This document shows, in pieces, positions 1-8,488 of a DNA stretch of 64,000 bases; the first letter of the stretch is position 1, and each line of letters starts with the position of its first letter. The translations under genes were made by a program, and so were the position numbers. The notes beneath the pieces were generated by a model. That model searched no databases and was not told where the DNA came from. It worked only from the letters and a program-made list of their open reading frames with translations. This stretch comes from an uncultured Oscillibacter sp. (lineage in GTDB: Bacteria > Bacillota > Clostridia > Oscillospirales > Oscillospiraceae): positions 1 to 64,000 of the forward strand of contig CAJOHW010000003.1 of the NCBI GenBank assembly GCA_905234565.1, read 5' to 3'.

Positions 1-382
1 TGTAGTTCCTGTAAAGCCAGATAGAAAAGTTCCAAGAAAAGCTGCGAGAAAGGTCAAATATCACCACAATAAAAAGTCAAATGTTTGATTGTTCTTCCTT
101 TCCACTTTCTGGACCTTTCTACGCAACCCGCCCCTTAAGTTGTTGACAGTGCTTGTAATCCTGGAAGAAGATGGTACAATCTAAAGGACCGGGCCCTCCG
201 TGACAGGGTGTTTGCGCAAGTCCTTAAGCGGGCCTGCCGGGACCCTGTCCAACTGGAACCGGAGAAAAAAGAGGACGCAATCAACCTCATGGACAGGCAA
301 TCCGCTTTTTGGCCTTGTGCGGGGCGGGAATGTGTGGTAAAATCGGGAAAGTGCGGGAAACTTGACGGAGGAGGGACAGAGC
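1..382. other. Left-edge non-coding stretch
   Basis: No convincing gene is seen here. The first 130 bases are AT-rich and featureless. A plausible promoter lies at 153-180. Its presumed transcript contains an inverted repeat, GACAGGGT at 201-208 against ACCCTGTC at 241-248, which could form a leader stem. Short open frames in this stretch lack ribosome binding sites and recognisable sequence. Confidence 0.4.
153..180 (+). promoter_or_regulatory. Possible sigma-A promoter
   Basis: TTGTAA (153-158), 16-base spacer, TACAAT (175-180). It would transcribe toward the small reading frame at 383 and the IIB gene at 709. Moderate match only. Confidence 0.35.
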
Positions 383-544
383 ATGACGGAAACCGGAAGA
401 ATCGAACGAAAGCCAACGTATGACCCGGAGGACTGGAAGGCTGTCGGAAAACTCAAAGAGTATGTGGAGGGGCTGGAGTTTTCGTTTGGGAAATGGGCGT
501 ACTCGCACCCTTATGTCCTGTTGTACTATACTTATGAGCGATAA
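383..544 (+). CDS. Small protein of unknown function, possibly truncated
   Basis: A 53-residue reading frame starts at an ATG preceded by a good GGAGGAGGGA site six bases upstream. The product is rich in charged and aromatic residues (ends in YVLLYYTYER) with no signal peptide and no family I recognise. Its last codons and its TAA stop are supplied by the first copy of the 78-bp repeat that starts at 527, so the element may have truncated a longer gene. Whether it is translated is uncertain. The strong ribosome binding site is the main argument for it. Confidence 0.35.
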   Translation: MTETGRIERKPTYDPEDWKAVGKLKEYVEGLEFSFGKWAYSHPYVLLYYTYER

Positions 545-604
545 GATTTACCTTCCGTTGCCGTGCCAGTGACCTAAAATGCGGAAAATCTTAAAGAGCG
601 AGAG
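527..604 (+). repeat. 78-bp dispersed element, copy 1
   Basis: First of six full copies of exactly 78 bp. It carries the invariant GTTGCCGTG core and the AGAGCG end seen in every full copy, with AGATTT and AAATCT as flanking arms. It lies between the small frame at 383 and the IIB gene at 709. Confidence 0.8.
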
Positions 605-708
605 TACAAACAGCACTTCTGCGGTGGTTTTGGACCATACCACCCGGCGGCTGTATCAGTGGACAGTACGCTGGAAACGTATTTGCAGGAATTTTGGAGG
701 AATCGGAC

Positions 709-1026
709 ATGAGGTATTCCCACGTTGTCTCCTGCTGTTGCAGCAACGGCCTTGGCAGCTCTATGATTGTCTCCATGAACGTGCGGAGCGTTTTGAACAG
801 TATGGGGCTTGCCGAAATCACCGTACGCCATATCCCCCTGTCCGACGCCAGCGCGTCCCCGGAGGATTTGTTTGTGGTGGGGCTGGACCTTGCCCCGCAG
901 ATGCGGGGCTTCCGCCGCGTTGTTGTGCTCCACGACCTGATCAGCCGGAAGGAGTTGGAGCAGAAACTCCGGGCGGCCTTTGAGAAACTTGAGAAAAATG
1001 ACAAGGAGGCCTTCCGTATCTCTTGA
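709..1026 (+). CDS. PTS system IIB component, ascorbate (SgaB/UlaB) type, stand-alone
   Basis: 105-residue phosphocarrier of the IIB (lactose/ascorbate-type) fold. The N-terminal CCCSNGLGSSMIV loop has the Cys and the Gly/Ser-rich phosphate loop used in IIB proteins, where the first loop Cys accepts phosphate from IIA and passes it to the sugar during uptake through IIC. It is clearly a paralogue of the IIB at 5252 (both share the FVVG.DLAPQ segment). Start chosen at the ATG with GGAGG eight bases upstream, at 696-700. It lies alone, convergent with the regulator at 1044-3107, so it may be a satellite that feeds or senses the main PTS. A shared terminator overlaps its stop codon. Confidence 0.85.
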   Translation: MRYSHVVSCCCSNGLGSSMIVSMNVRSVLNSMGLAEITVRHIPLSDASASPEDLFVVGLDLAPQMRGFRRVVVLHDLISRKELEQKLRAAFEKLEKNDKEAFRIS

Positions 1027-1037
1027 TACGGAAGGCC
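1008..1037. terminator. Bidirectional terminator between IIB and regulator
   Basis: Perfect 13-bp stem (GGCCTTCCGTATC at 1008-1020, GATACGGAAGGCC at 1025-1037) with a TCTT loop, followed on the plus strand by a T-rich run. It overlaps the end of the IIB gene and lies just past the end of the convergent regulator gene. Confidence 0.8.
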
Positions 1038-1043
1038 CTATCT

Positions 1044-3107
1044 TTATTCTTTTTCAAGTTTCTTCTGAAGATAGTCCAGCACTTCCAAAACGGTCTTTGT
1101 GCCGCACAGATCGGGGATGGTCTGCAGGTCGCTGAACAGGGCCAAAACATCGTTGAGAATTTGAATATGCCGGGTCTGATCCTCAGCGGACAGCGCCAGA
1201 AACACCCGGACCGGCCTCCCGTTGCCCAGGGTCACCGGCTCACGGCAGATGGTCATGGCGGCGTCAATTTTTTTCACGCCGTCCCTGGGCTGGGCGTGGG
1301 CCAGCACCAGGCCGTCTGTCAGGATCATGTACTGCTGTCTGTCCCGCTGGGCGGCGACGATGGCCTCCACATAGTGTTCCGTAATGGAGTCGTCCAGCAG
1401 CAGGGGACGGCAGCTCCACCGAATGGCCTCCTCCCAGTCCACGCTCCGGCTGAGAAACTGGATGTGAGACGGGAGCAGAACCTGCATCAGTCCGGAACCG
1501 TAGTTGGATTTAGGCAGTTCCGCGCTGGCAAGACCCATAAAATAGTTTTGGATGTCCTGGGAGAAGGCGGGCAGCGCCTCCTCCGGGACATATTTTTTCG
1601 CAATCCGCAGAATGTCGTCCGCCCGCCCCTGGGCCGCCGGACCGGAGCCCAGACAGCGGCGGAGGATGGCGATCTTGTCCATATCCGTGAGAATGGGGTT
1701 CACCTGAATCAGATTTTTCTCCCCGGGAATGGGGACGGTGGAGATCAGCACGTCGAAGTTTTCGTCGGAGGAAAACCTGCTCAGGGGACAGATCTCCACG
1801 TCACTGGCCTGGGGCACCAGGAGGCGCACCTCCTGCCGGATGAGATTGCTGGCCCCCACGCCGTTGGGGCACACCACCAGGATACGGAAACTGCGCTCCT
1901 GACTGGAAAGCGGCGTCAAAATGCCCCCGAAGTGGAGGGCCAGATAGGCGATCTCCGAATCCGAGATATGCAGTCCCGTCTCATCGCTGATCCGCAGAAA
2001 GGCGGCTTTCGTCAGATCAAAGATCTCCTTGTACTGGGACTGAATGTGGTCCAGCATGGGATTCCCGATCTGAATGCCGTAGCGGTAGCGGTAGAGAGAG
2101 GTTTTCATATGAGCGGCCAGGGCGTCTAAAAATTCCGGACGGTCTATACAGGAGACTCCAGTGATCTCCTCGAAACTGTACGCCAGTTTCCGGGCAATGT
2201 CCGCCGCCTGGGTGTCATCCTCTAAAAACAGAGGCTGTACCTGCAGGTGGGAGCCCAGCAGATGGAGGGCCAGATAAATCTGCTCCTGGGGCTCCAGTTC
2301 CGGGAAAGCCTCACTGACCAGGCGGTACTCCTTTGTCCTGGTGATGATCTCCTGGTCCGTGGCGGAGAACGAAAACCGTTCGGACCGTCTGCGCCTCCCG
2401 GCGGACGGCGGCGCGCTGCCCTGGTCCTGCTGATGGACCAGGGAGGACACCAGAGCCGCCAGGGTCGGCAGAATCCCGCTGATGTACTCCGTCTGCAAGG
2501 CAGTCTCCACCCGCTTCAGCCGCAGATGATACTCGTCCACCACCGCCCGCTGTTCCGGGGAAAAGATGGTCTCCGTAAAATACGCCATGAACTGGGGATA
2601 GTACAGGCAAAACAGAGCCCTGGCCCGGACAGGGTCCCCCTGAATGCGGTAGCCCTCCTTCACCACATAGCGAAGCGTCAGATTGTCCTTTTTCAGATGG
2701 ACGCCCAGGTTTTTCAGGTCATTCACCGCCGTGTTTCGGCTGACCACGCACCACTCCATGAAATCCTCCGTGAACACGGGCCGGGAGGACAGAATGATGC
2801 CGCAGATAATCAGCCGCTCCCGCTCTATGGGGGTGAACAGGCGCAGGGGGTTCTCCCCGTCATGGAAGAGAATCTGCTGAATCCGATAGGCCTGCCCGCT
2901 GGTGACGGAGATGCCCTTTGCCCGGTCCCGCAGCAGTTTGGGCAGGGCATGGGCGGACAGCCAGTCGTCAATCTTCTCTAAATCGTAGTAGGCGCTTCTC
3001 CTGGAAATGCCGAACTGTTCGGTGACAGCGCTGACGCGGACCGGCCCGTTTGCGTAGAGGATCACTTTGAGCAAATCCACGCACCGCCGTTCCAATGGGT
3101 AATCCAT
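1044..3107 (-). CDS. PRD-containing PTS regulator (MtlR/LicR class)
   Basis: 687-residue modular regulator. Two N-terminal helix-turn-helix segments (about 10-60 and 85-150) are followed by two PTS regulation domains (about 170-400), a IIB-like domain (loop CPNGVGASN, about 405-495) and a C-terminal IIA-like domain with its phosphoacceptor His in LVLAHAQP (about 540-687). Proteins of this layout activate sugar PTS operons when phosphorylated by the general PTS on PRD histidines and are tuned by the IIB/IIA-like domains. An in-frame extension upstream exists, but I chose the ATG at 3107 because GGGGAGGG lies directly upstream and the extension covers the promoter. It is divergent from the IIA-IIC-IIB operon, its likely target. 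Confidence 0.9.
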   Translation of the reverse strand: MDYPLERRCVDLLKVILYANGPVRVSAVTEQFGISRRSAYYDLEKIDDWLSAHALPKLLRDRAKGISVTSGQAYRIQQILFHDGENPLRLFTPIERERLIICGIILSSRPVFTEDFMEWCVVSRNTAVNDLKNLGVHLKKDNLTLRYVVKEGYRIQGDPVRARALFCLYYPQFMAYFTETIFSPEQRAVVDEYHLRLKRVETALQTEYISGILPTLAALVSSLVHQQDQGSAPPSAGRRRRSERFSFSATDQEIITRTKEYRLVSEAFPELEPQEQIYLALHLLGSHLQVQPLFLEDDTQAADIARKLAYSFEEITGVSCIDRPEFLDALAAHMKTSLYRYRYGIQIGNPMLDHIQSQYKEIFDLTKAAFLRISDETGLHISDSEIAYLALHFGGILTPLSSQERSFRILVVCPNGVGASNLIRQEVRLLVPQASDVEICPLSRFSSDENFDVLISTVPIPGEKNLIQVNPILTDMDKIAILRRCLGSGPAAQGRADDILRIAKKYVPEEALPAFSQDIQNYFMGLASAELPKSNYGSGLMQVLLPSHIQFLSRSVDWEEAIRWSCRPLLLDDSITEHYVEAIVAAQRDRQQYMILTDGLVLAHAQPRDGVKKIDAAMTICREPVTLGNGRPVRVFLALSAEDQTRHIQILNDVLALFSDLQTIPDLCGTKTVLEVLDYLQKKLEKE

Positions 3108-3150
3108 CACGCCCTCCCCTTCCTGTCCGAATACAAGTTTCGCAACGTCC

Positions 3151-3179
3151 AGTATACCCACAGAAACCGGAAAAAACAA
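3151..3179 (-). promoter_or_regulatory. Promoter of the PRD regulator gene
   Basis: On the minus strand: TTGTTT (3179-3174), 17-base spacer, TATACT (3156-3151). It points into the regulator gene at 3107. Confidence 0.6.
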
Positions 3180-3190
3180 TTCCAAATGCT

Positions 3191-3206
3191 TGCACATTTC
3201 CGTGCA
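3191..3206. promoter_or_regulatory. Candidate operator between divergent PTS promoters
   Basis: The 16-bp dyad TGCAC-N6-GTGCA lies between the two divergent promoters, where an activator of the MtlR class would be expected to bind. Assignment is from position and symmetry only. Confidence 0.4.
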
Positions 3207-3217
3207 GACATCTGGTC

Positions 3218-3246
3218 TTGTATCCGGGCCGCGGACGGGGTAAGAT
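3218..3246 (+). promoter_or_regulatory. Promoter of the PTS operon
   Basis: TTGTAT (3218-3223), 17-base spacer, TAAGAT (3241-3246). The weak -10 suits an operon that needs an activator. Confidence 0.5.
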
Positions 3247-3307
3247 AGGCCCATGGAACCGAAAAACAGCGGACACGTAAAGCAAACGCGGGAGAGGAGG
3301 AACCCCT

Positions 3308-3763
3308 ATGATTGAGAAACTGCTGAAAGAGGAGAACTGCCGGATTGTGGAGGGCGTCAAGGACTGGAAGGACGCGGTATACGTCTCTCTGGAACCGCTG
3401 ATCCGGCAGGGGTACTGCACGGAGGACTATGTCCAGGCGGTCTATGACGCCACCGCCGAGTTTGGCCCCTACTACGTGGTGACGGACAACATGGCCCTGA
3501 TTCACGCCTCCAACAAGGTGGGCGTCAACCAGACGCAGATGGCGGTGACGGTGCTGAAGAACCCGATCCAGTTCAGCGAGGACGGGCCGGAGGTACGGAT
3601 CCTCATTGCCCTGGCCGCCGTGGACGGCAGCAGCCATGTGGACGGCATGGCGGCCACCATGGAGCTCTTTGGCGACGACGACAAGTCCGAGGACATCCTG
3701 GCCGCGCCGGACGGAAAGGCGATTCACGAGCTGTTCCTCCGCTACGGCGGAAATCCGGAATAA
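3308..3763 (+). CDS. PTS system IIA component, fructose/mannitol/ascorbate type
   Basis: 151-residue cytoplasmic IIA protein (PTS_EIIA_2 fold). The motif NMALIHASNKVGVNQ contains the His that accepts phosphate from HPr and donates it to IIB. Length matches UlaC-type IIA proteins. It is the first gene of the operon and has a strong AGAGGAGGAA ribosome site. The IIC gene follows after 33 bases. Together with the SgaT-like IIC this suggests uptake of an ascorbate-like or related acidic sugar, but the substrate cannot be read from sequence. Confidence 0.88.
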   Translation: MIEKLLKEENCRIVEGVKDWKDAVYVSLEPLIRQGYCTEDYVQAVYDATAEFGPYYVVTDNMALIHASNKVGVNQTQMAVTVLKNPIQFSEDGPEVRILIALAAVDGSSHVDGMAATMELFGDDDKSEDILAAPDGKAIHELFLRYGGNPE

Positions 3764-3796
3764 CCTCAGCGGTGATTTGGAAAGGAGAGAAAAGTC

Positions 3797-5227
3797 ATGT
3801 TAGCGTTTCTCATCAATATCCTGTCCACGCCAGCGATGCTGGTGGGACTGCTGGCCTTGGTGGGCCTGCTCCTCCAGAAGAAGCCGGTGGAGGAGATCGT
3901 CAAGGGCACGGTCAAGTGCATTGTGGGTTTCCTGGTACTGAGCGCAGGCTCCAGTTTTCTGCAAAGCGGTTCCCTGTTGGCCTTCGGCGATGTGTTCAAC
4001 TACGCTTTCCAAATGCAGGGTGTGGTTCCCAACAATGAGGCCATCGTGTCCTTCGCCCTTCAGGACTTTGGCACGGATACGGCGTATGTTATGGCCCTGG
4101 GCATGGTGCTGAACATCGTCCTGGCCCGGTTCTCCCGGCTGAAGTACATCTTCCTTACAGGACACCACACGTTGTATATGGCGGCTATGATTGCGGTGCT
4201 CCTGCACATCGGCGGGCTGACGGGCTTCCCCCTCTGGCTTTCCGGCGGCTGTCTGCTGGCCTTTATCTCCGCCGCCTCTCCCGCCTACTGCGCGCCCACC
4301 ATGGAGAAGATTGTGGAGACCAACGAACTGGGCCTGGGACACTTCGGTGGCCTGGGGTACTGGTTCTCCGCCCAATGCGCCAAGCTCTTCGCAAAGGACA
4401 AAGATAAGACCACCGAGGACATCGAGTTCCCCCAGCGGCTCACCTTCCTGCGGGACACCACCGTCTCCATCGGCATCACCATGATTCTCTTCTTCCTCAT
4501 CGTCACCGCCATTGCCGTGGCCAAGGGGATTTTGAATGAGGATCCCCAGGCGGTGCTGGCCAGCTATCCCAATCTGGGCGGACTGCTGAATGTGGGCGCG
4601 GAAACCCATACCCACTGGGCTGTCTGGGCCTTGACCTGCGGCCTGAGCTTCTCCGGCGGCGTGTATATCATCCTCAGCGGCGTGCGGCTCATCGTCAGTG
4701 AGATTGTTCCGGCCTTCCGGGGCATTGCGGAGAAACTGGTTCCCGGCGCGGTGCCCGCCATTGACTGCCCCGTGGTGTTCCCCTACGCCCCCAACGCCGT
4801 GCTGATTGGCTTCCTGGTGTCCTTCGTGGGCGGCATCGTGGGCCTGGTCGTTCTCTCCTTCTGGAACTCCGGCATCGCGCCGGTTGCCCTGATTCTCCCC
4901 GGTGTAGTGCCCCACTTCTTCTGCGGCGCGGTGGCCGGGGTGTACGGCAACGCGGAGGGCGGCTTGAAAGGCTGCGTGTTCGGCTCCTTTATGCACGGCC
5001 TGCTCATCACCTTCCTGCCGGCCATCTGTATGCCCGTCATGAGCGCTCTGAACTTCTCCAACTGCACCTTCTCCGACGCGGACTTCTCCTGGATGGGCAT
5101 CGTCTTCGGCAACGCCGCCCAGCATATTCAGGGCCTGCCTCTGATGATTCTGTGCGTCCTGGTGTTCCTGGCTCCTGTGGTTTACAACTATGTCGCTCCG
5201 AAAAAAACTCCCGCTGCGGCGGAATAA
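3797..5227 (+). CDS. PTS system IIC permease, SgaT/UlaA family
   Basis: 476-residue integral membrane transporter, close to the usual 460-480 of UlaA (ascorbate-specific IIC). About 11 hydrophobic segments run through it. The segment TGHHTLYMAAMIAVLL and the APNAVLIGF loop match what is typical of the family. It moves the sugar across the membrane while IIB phosphorylates it. Ribosome site AAAGGAGAG lies ahead of the ATG. It sits between IIA and IIB in one operon. The exact substrate is unproven: families of this type also transport substrates other than ascorbate. Confidence 0.9.
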   Translation: MLAFLINILSTPAMLVGLLALVGLLLQKKPVEEIVKGTVKCIVGFLVLSAGSSFLQSGSLLAFGDVFNYAFQMQGVVPNNEAIVSFALQDFGTDTAYVMALGMVLNIVLARFSRLKYIFLTGHHTLYMAAMIAVLLHIGGLTGFPLWLSGGCLLAFISAASPAYCAPTMEKIVETNELGLGHFGGLGYWFSAQCAKLFAKDKDKTTEDIEFPQRLTFLRDTTVSIGITMILFFLIVTAIAVAKGILNEDPQAVLASYPNLGGLLNVGAETHTHWAVWALTCGLSFSGGVYIILSGVRLIVSEIVPAFRGIAEKLVPGAVPAIDCPVVFPYAPNAVLIGFLVSFVGGIVGLVVLSFWNSGIAPVALILPGVVPHFFCGAVAGVYGNAEGGLKGCVFGSFMHGLLITFLPAICMPVMSALNFSNCTFSDADFSWMGIVFGNAAQHIQGLPLMILCVLVFLAPVVYNYVAPKKTPAAAE

Positions 5228-5251
5228 GTTTCTGAAAGGCAAGGGATTGAC

Positions 5252-5557
5252 ATGAAAGAAATTCGTAAGGTAATGTGCTGCTGCGGTCAGGGTCTGGGCA
5301 GCTCCATGATGGTGGAGATGAACATCCAGAAGGCCCTGGTGAAACTGGGCAAGGAGGGCGTCACGGCTGGACACACCTCTCTGTCCGAGATCAACCCGGA
5401 GGCCGCGGACCTGTTCGTGGTGGGCCGGGACCTGGCTCCCCAGCTGAAGAAGTATCCCCGGGTGATTGTCCTCAAGAAGATTATGTCCATGGCGGAACTG
5501 ACCGAAAAGCTGGAAAAGGCCTTCGCCGAGGAGTCCGACACCTTCTTCATTGAGTAA
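5252..5557 (+). CDS. PTS system IIB component, ascorbate type
   Basis: 101-residue IIB phosphocarrier with CCCGQGLGSSMMVEMN near the N-terminus, including the phosphorylated Cys. It starts 24 bases after the IIC stop and completes the operon. Close relative of the IIB at 709. A hairpin follows at 5594. No genes for ascorbate catabolism are next to it, so the metabolic fate of the sugar is not visible here. Confidence 0.9.
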   Translation: MKEIRKVMCCCGQGLGSSMMVEMNIQKALVKLGKEGVTAGHTSLSEINPEAADLFVVGRDLAPQLKKYPRVIVLKKIMSMAELTEKLEKAFAEESDTFFIE

Positions 5558-5593
5558 AGAGAAACAGTCTCCCTGTCCGGACTCCCTCCCTTT

Positions 5594-5622
5594 GGCCCCC
5601 GCCTCTTTTCGAGGCGGGGGCC
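5594..5622 (+). terminator. Hairpin after PTS operon
   Basis: Perfect 12-bp GC-rich stem (GGCCCCCGCCTC at 5594-5605 with GAGGCGGGGGCC at 5611-5622), loop TTTTC. Only a short T run follows, so termination may be partial. Confidence 0.6.
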
Positions 5623-5773
5623 CAGTTTGACGCGGCGGAACAGCCGCTTCATGAGGCGAAAAGAAATCGACGCCTCCGGGTCCGGAACGGGTGTCTCAGC
5701 ATCTCTTTGCGCAGCTTTTCCTATTTGCGCATTTGGGAAGGCCCAGCCGTCCTGAAAAACTTCCCTCCGCCTC

Positions 5774-5802
5774 TTGTATTTTGTTCCTCCGCATTATATA
5801 AT
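5774..5802 (+). promoter_or_regulatory. Promoter of flavodiiron gene
   Basis: TTGTAT (5774-5779), 17-base spacer, perfect TATAAT (5797-5802), about 110 bases ahead of the start at 5911. Confidence 0.65.
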
Positions 5803-5910
5803 GAGCCTGCTCTCGAAGGAAGTACAGTGCGCGGGCTGTGCGGCAGATTTTTCGCCGGACAAGGCGTTTTGCCGCAGGAATACTTGGTGTATTTCAAGGA
5901 GGAGACGCAT

Positions 5911-8460
5911 ATGAAAACGCTGAAACTGGCAGACGGCCTCTGGTGGAACGGGATCCTGGACCCGGATCTCCGGGTGTTTGACATCGTCATGCGGACTGAG
6001 TTTGGAACCACCTATAACTCCTACGTCTTAAAAGGGAGCGAAAAAACCGCCCTCTTTGAGACCAACAAGCTGAAATTCTGGGACGCGTACCAGGACGCCC
6101 TCAGCGCCGTCACAGATATCCGGAGCATTGACTATATCGTCATGAACCACACGGAACCGGATCACGCCGGAACCGTGGAGAAAGTGCTGGAATTGAATCC
6201 CCGGGCCGTGGTGGTGGGCACCTCCACCGCCATCAGCTTCCTGAAGGAGATCGTCAACCACGATTTCAACAGCCGCGCCGTGAAAGACGGGGATACCCTG
6301 TCCCTGGGGGAAAAGACCCTGCGGTTCATGATCCTCCCCCAGCTCCACTGGCCTGATACCATGTATACCTATGTGGAGGAGGACGGGATTCTCTTCACCT
6401 GCGATTCTTTTGGCAGCCATTACAGCCATGAGGGAATCCTCCGCTCCACCGTTACGGATACGGAGGGCTATCTCCGGGCCACAAAGTACTACTTTGATAA
6501 CATCATCGGGCCCTTCCGGATCCCCTTCATGAACGACGCCCTGGACCGGATCAAAGACCTGAACCTCCGCATGATCTGCACCGGCCACGGCCCCGTACAC
6601 GACAGCCATATCGACGAGATTCTGGCCCTGTACCGGCAGTGGTGCGCGGTGCCGCCGAGGCGGGAGAAGAAGCTGGTGGTGATCCCCTATGTGAACGCCT
6701 ACGGCTATACCGGCCAGCTGGCGGAGCGCATCGGCGCGGGGATTCTGGACGCGGCAGGCGGTCAGGCGGAAGTGCGCTTCCACGACATGGTGACTTCCGA
6801 CGCGGGGGAAGTGGCGGCGGAACTGGCCGCGTCGGACGCCTTCCTGCTGGGGACGCCCACCATCCTTGGCGAGGCCCTGGCCCCCATTTGGAATCTGACA
6901 TTGTCCCTGTTCCCGCCGGTACACGGAGGGAAACTGGCCAGCGCCTTTGGCAGTTACGGCTGGAGCGGCGAGGGAGTACCCCACATCATTGAGCGTCTCC
7001 GCCAGCTTCGCATGATCGTGCCGGATCAGGGCTTCCGGGTACGGCTGAAACCCAGTGAGACCCAGCTGCTGGACGCCTATGAGTACGGCTATGGCTTCGG
7101 ACGCAGGCTGATGAAGGGAAAGCCGGAACATCAGATCTTAGGAAAGAGCAAGGGAACCCGCTCCCTGGTGAAATGTCTGGTGTGCGGCGCGATTTTCGAC
7201 TCCTCCATGGACACCTGCCCCGTGTGCGGCGTGGGAAGCGATAAGTTTGTCCCTGTGGAGGATACCTCCACCAGTTTCCGCAAGGATACGGAGGAGCGGT
7301 TCGTGATTCTCGGCGGCGGACCGGGGGCCCATTTCGCGGCGGAGGCCATCCGTGCCCGGAACGAAACGGCAAAGATCCAAATCCTTACGGCGGAGAGCTG
7401 CCTGCCCTACAACCGGCCCATGCTGACGAAAGTCCTCTTGCAGGATCTCTCCGGAAACCGTCTGGCCATTGAAAACCCGGCCTGGTACCAGGAGCGGAAC
7501 ATCGAGCTGGTGTTTGGCACCACCGTGCAGTCCATCGACACGGCGGCAAAACAGGTGCTGTGCGACAAGGGAACCTTTGCCTATGACAAGCTGATTTACG
7601 CCCTGGGAGCCCGGTGCTTTGTGGTACCCATTCCCGGCGCGGACAAGCCCCACGTGGTCTCCGTGCGCTCCATCGCCGACTGTGAAAAGGTCCAGGCCAT
7701 CGCCAGGAACGCCAAACGGGCCGTTGTCATCGGCGGCGGGGTCATGGGGCTGGAAAGCGGCTGGGATCTGAAGAAAGGCGGGCTGGACGTGACGGTGCTG
7801 GAAACCGCCCCGGGCCTCCTGCCCCGGCAGCTGGACGACGCCGCCTCCGCCATGCTTCAGGCGGCCTGTGAAAAAGCGGGGGTCCATGTGGTGACGGGGG
7901 CGAAAATCGCGGAAATCGCCGACGACGCCGTGATTCTCGCGGACGGTACCCGATATCCCGCGGAACTGGTCATTATGTCCACGGGAATGCGGGGCAACAT
8001 CGCCGTGGGACAGGCGGCGGGCCTAAAGACAAACATTCTGATTCAAATCGATGCCCACTGCGCCACCAGCGCCCCGGACGTGTGGGCCTGCGGCGACTGC
8101 ACAGAGTTCCACGGACAGCCCCATGGGTTCTGGGCCCAGGCAGCGGAGACAGGCCGTGTGGCGGGAGCCAACGCGGCGGGGGAGGACATCACCTTCCAGC
8201 CCATGGGCAGCGCCATGTCGATTCAGGCCATGGATACCGCCATCTTTGCCCTGGGAACCAACGGCAAAGCCGGTCCCAGCGAACTGGAACCCAATCTCCG
8301 CACGGTGGAGATCCGGGACGAGCAGCGGGGGAATTATGAGAAGTACTACTTCCGCAAGAGCCGTCTGGCAGGCGTCATTCTCATTGGCGACACGTCGAAA
8401 ATGGCGGCCATGACAAAGGCGCTGGAAGAGGAAGCGTCCTTCAGCGATATCTTCCAATAA
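5911..8460 (+). CDS. Flavodiiron protein fused to rubredoxin and NADH:rubredoxin reductase
   Basis: 849-residue cytoplasmic oxygen (and possibly NO) reductase. The metallo-beta-lactamase domain (1-250) has the diiron ligands: HTEPDH at residues 80-85, a later His in LHWPDT, Asp in TCDSFG near 165, and His in TGHGPVH. A flavodoxin domain (about 255-400) binds FMN. A short rubredoxin (CLVC near 422, CPVC near 436, only ten residues between the pairs) feeds it. An FAD/NADH reductase (455-849, GGGPGAHFAAE and GGGVMGLES) completes the chain, so the single chain can run from NADH to oxygen. This matches class F flavodiiron proteins known from Clostridioides difficile. The start is the ATG with AAGGAGG at 5896; an upstream in-frame extension covers the promoter and is not real. 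Confidence 0.93.
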   Translation: MKTLKLADGLWWNGILDPDLRVFDIVMRTEFGTTYNSYVLKGSEKTALFETNKLKFWDAYQDALSAVTDIRSIDYIVMNHTEPDHAGTVEKVLELNPRAVVVGTSTAISFLKEIVNHDFNSRAVKDGDTLSLGEKTLRFMILPQLHWPDTMYTYVEEDGILFTCDSFGSHYSHEGILRSTVTDTEGYLRATKYYFDNIIGPFRIPFMNDALDRIKDLNLRMICTGHGPVHDSHIDEILALYRQWCAVPPRREKKLVVIPYVNAYGYTGQLAERIGAGILDAAGGQAEVRFHDMVTSDAGEVAAELAASDAFLLGTPTILGEALAPIWNLTLSLFPPVHGGKLASAFGSYGWSGEGVPHIIERLRQLRMIVPDQGFRVRLKPSETQLLDAYEYGYGFGRRLMKGKPEHQILGKSKGTRSLVKCLVCGAIFDSSMDTCPVCGVGSDKFVPVEDTSTSFRKDTEERFVILGGGPGAHFAAEAIRARNETAKIQILTAESCLPYNRPMLTKVLLQDLSGNRLAIENPAWYQERNIELVFGTTVQSIDTAAKQVLCDKGTFAYDKLIYALGARCFVVPIPGADKPHVVSVRSIADCEKVQAIARNAKRAVVIGGGVMGLESGWDLKKGGLDVTVLETAPGLLPRQLDDAASAMLQAACEKAGVHVVTGAKIAEIADDAVILADGTRYPAELVIMSTGMRGNIAVGQAAGLKTNILIQIDAHCATSAPDVWACGDCTEFHGQPHGFWAQAAETGRVAGANAAGEDITFQPMGSAMSIQAMDTAIFALGTNGKAGPSELEPNLRTVEIRDEQRGNYEKYYFRKSRLAGVILIGDTSKMAAMTKALEEEASFSDIFQ

Positions 8461-8488
8461 AAATTCACAGTTCTGGGAGAAAACAAGC

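Noticed and set aside
3800-5374. Long minus-strand open frame (524 codons) opposite the IIC gene
   Set aside because: It mirrors the IIC coding frame, is rich in His, Gln and Gly typical of antisense reading of GC-biased codons, and has no ribosome site. The IIC gene explains the region.
5628-5910. Upstream extension of the flavodiiron protein by 68 codons
   Set aside because: An open frame continues upstream, but it runs through the promoter and a hairpin region, while AAGGAGG sits directly before the ATG at 5911.
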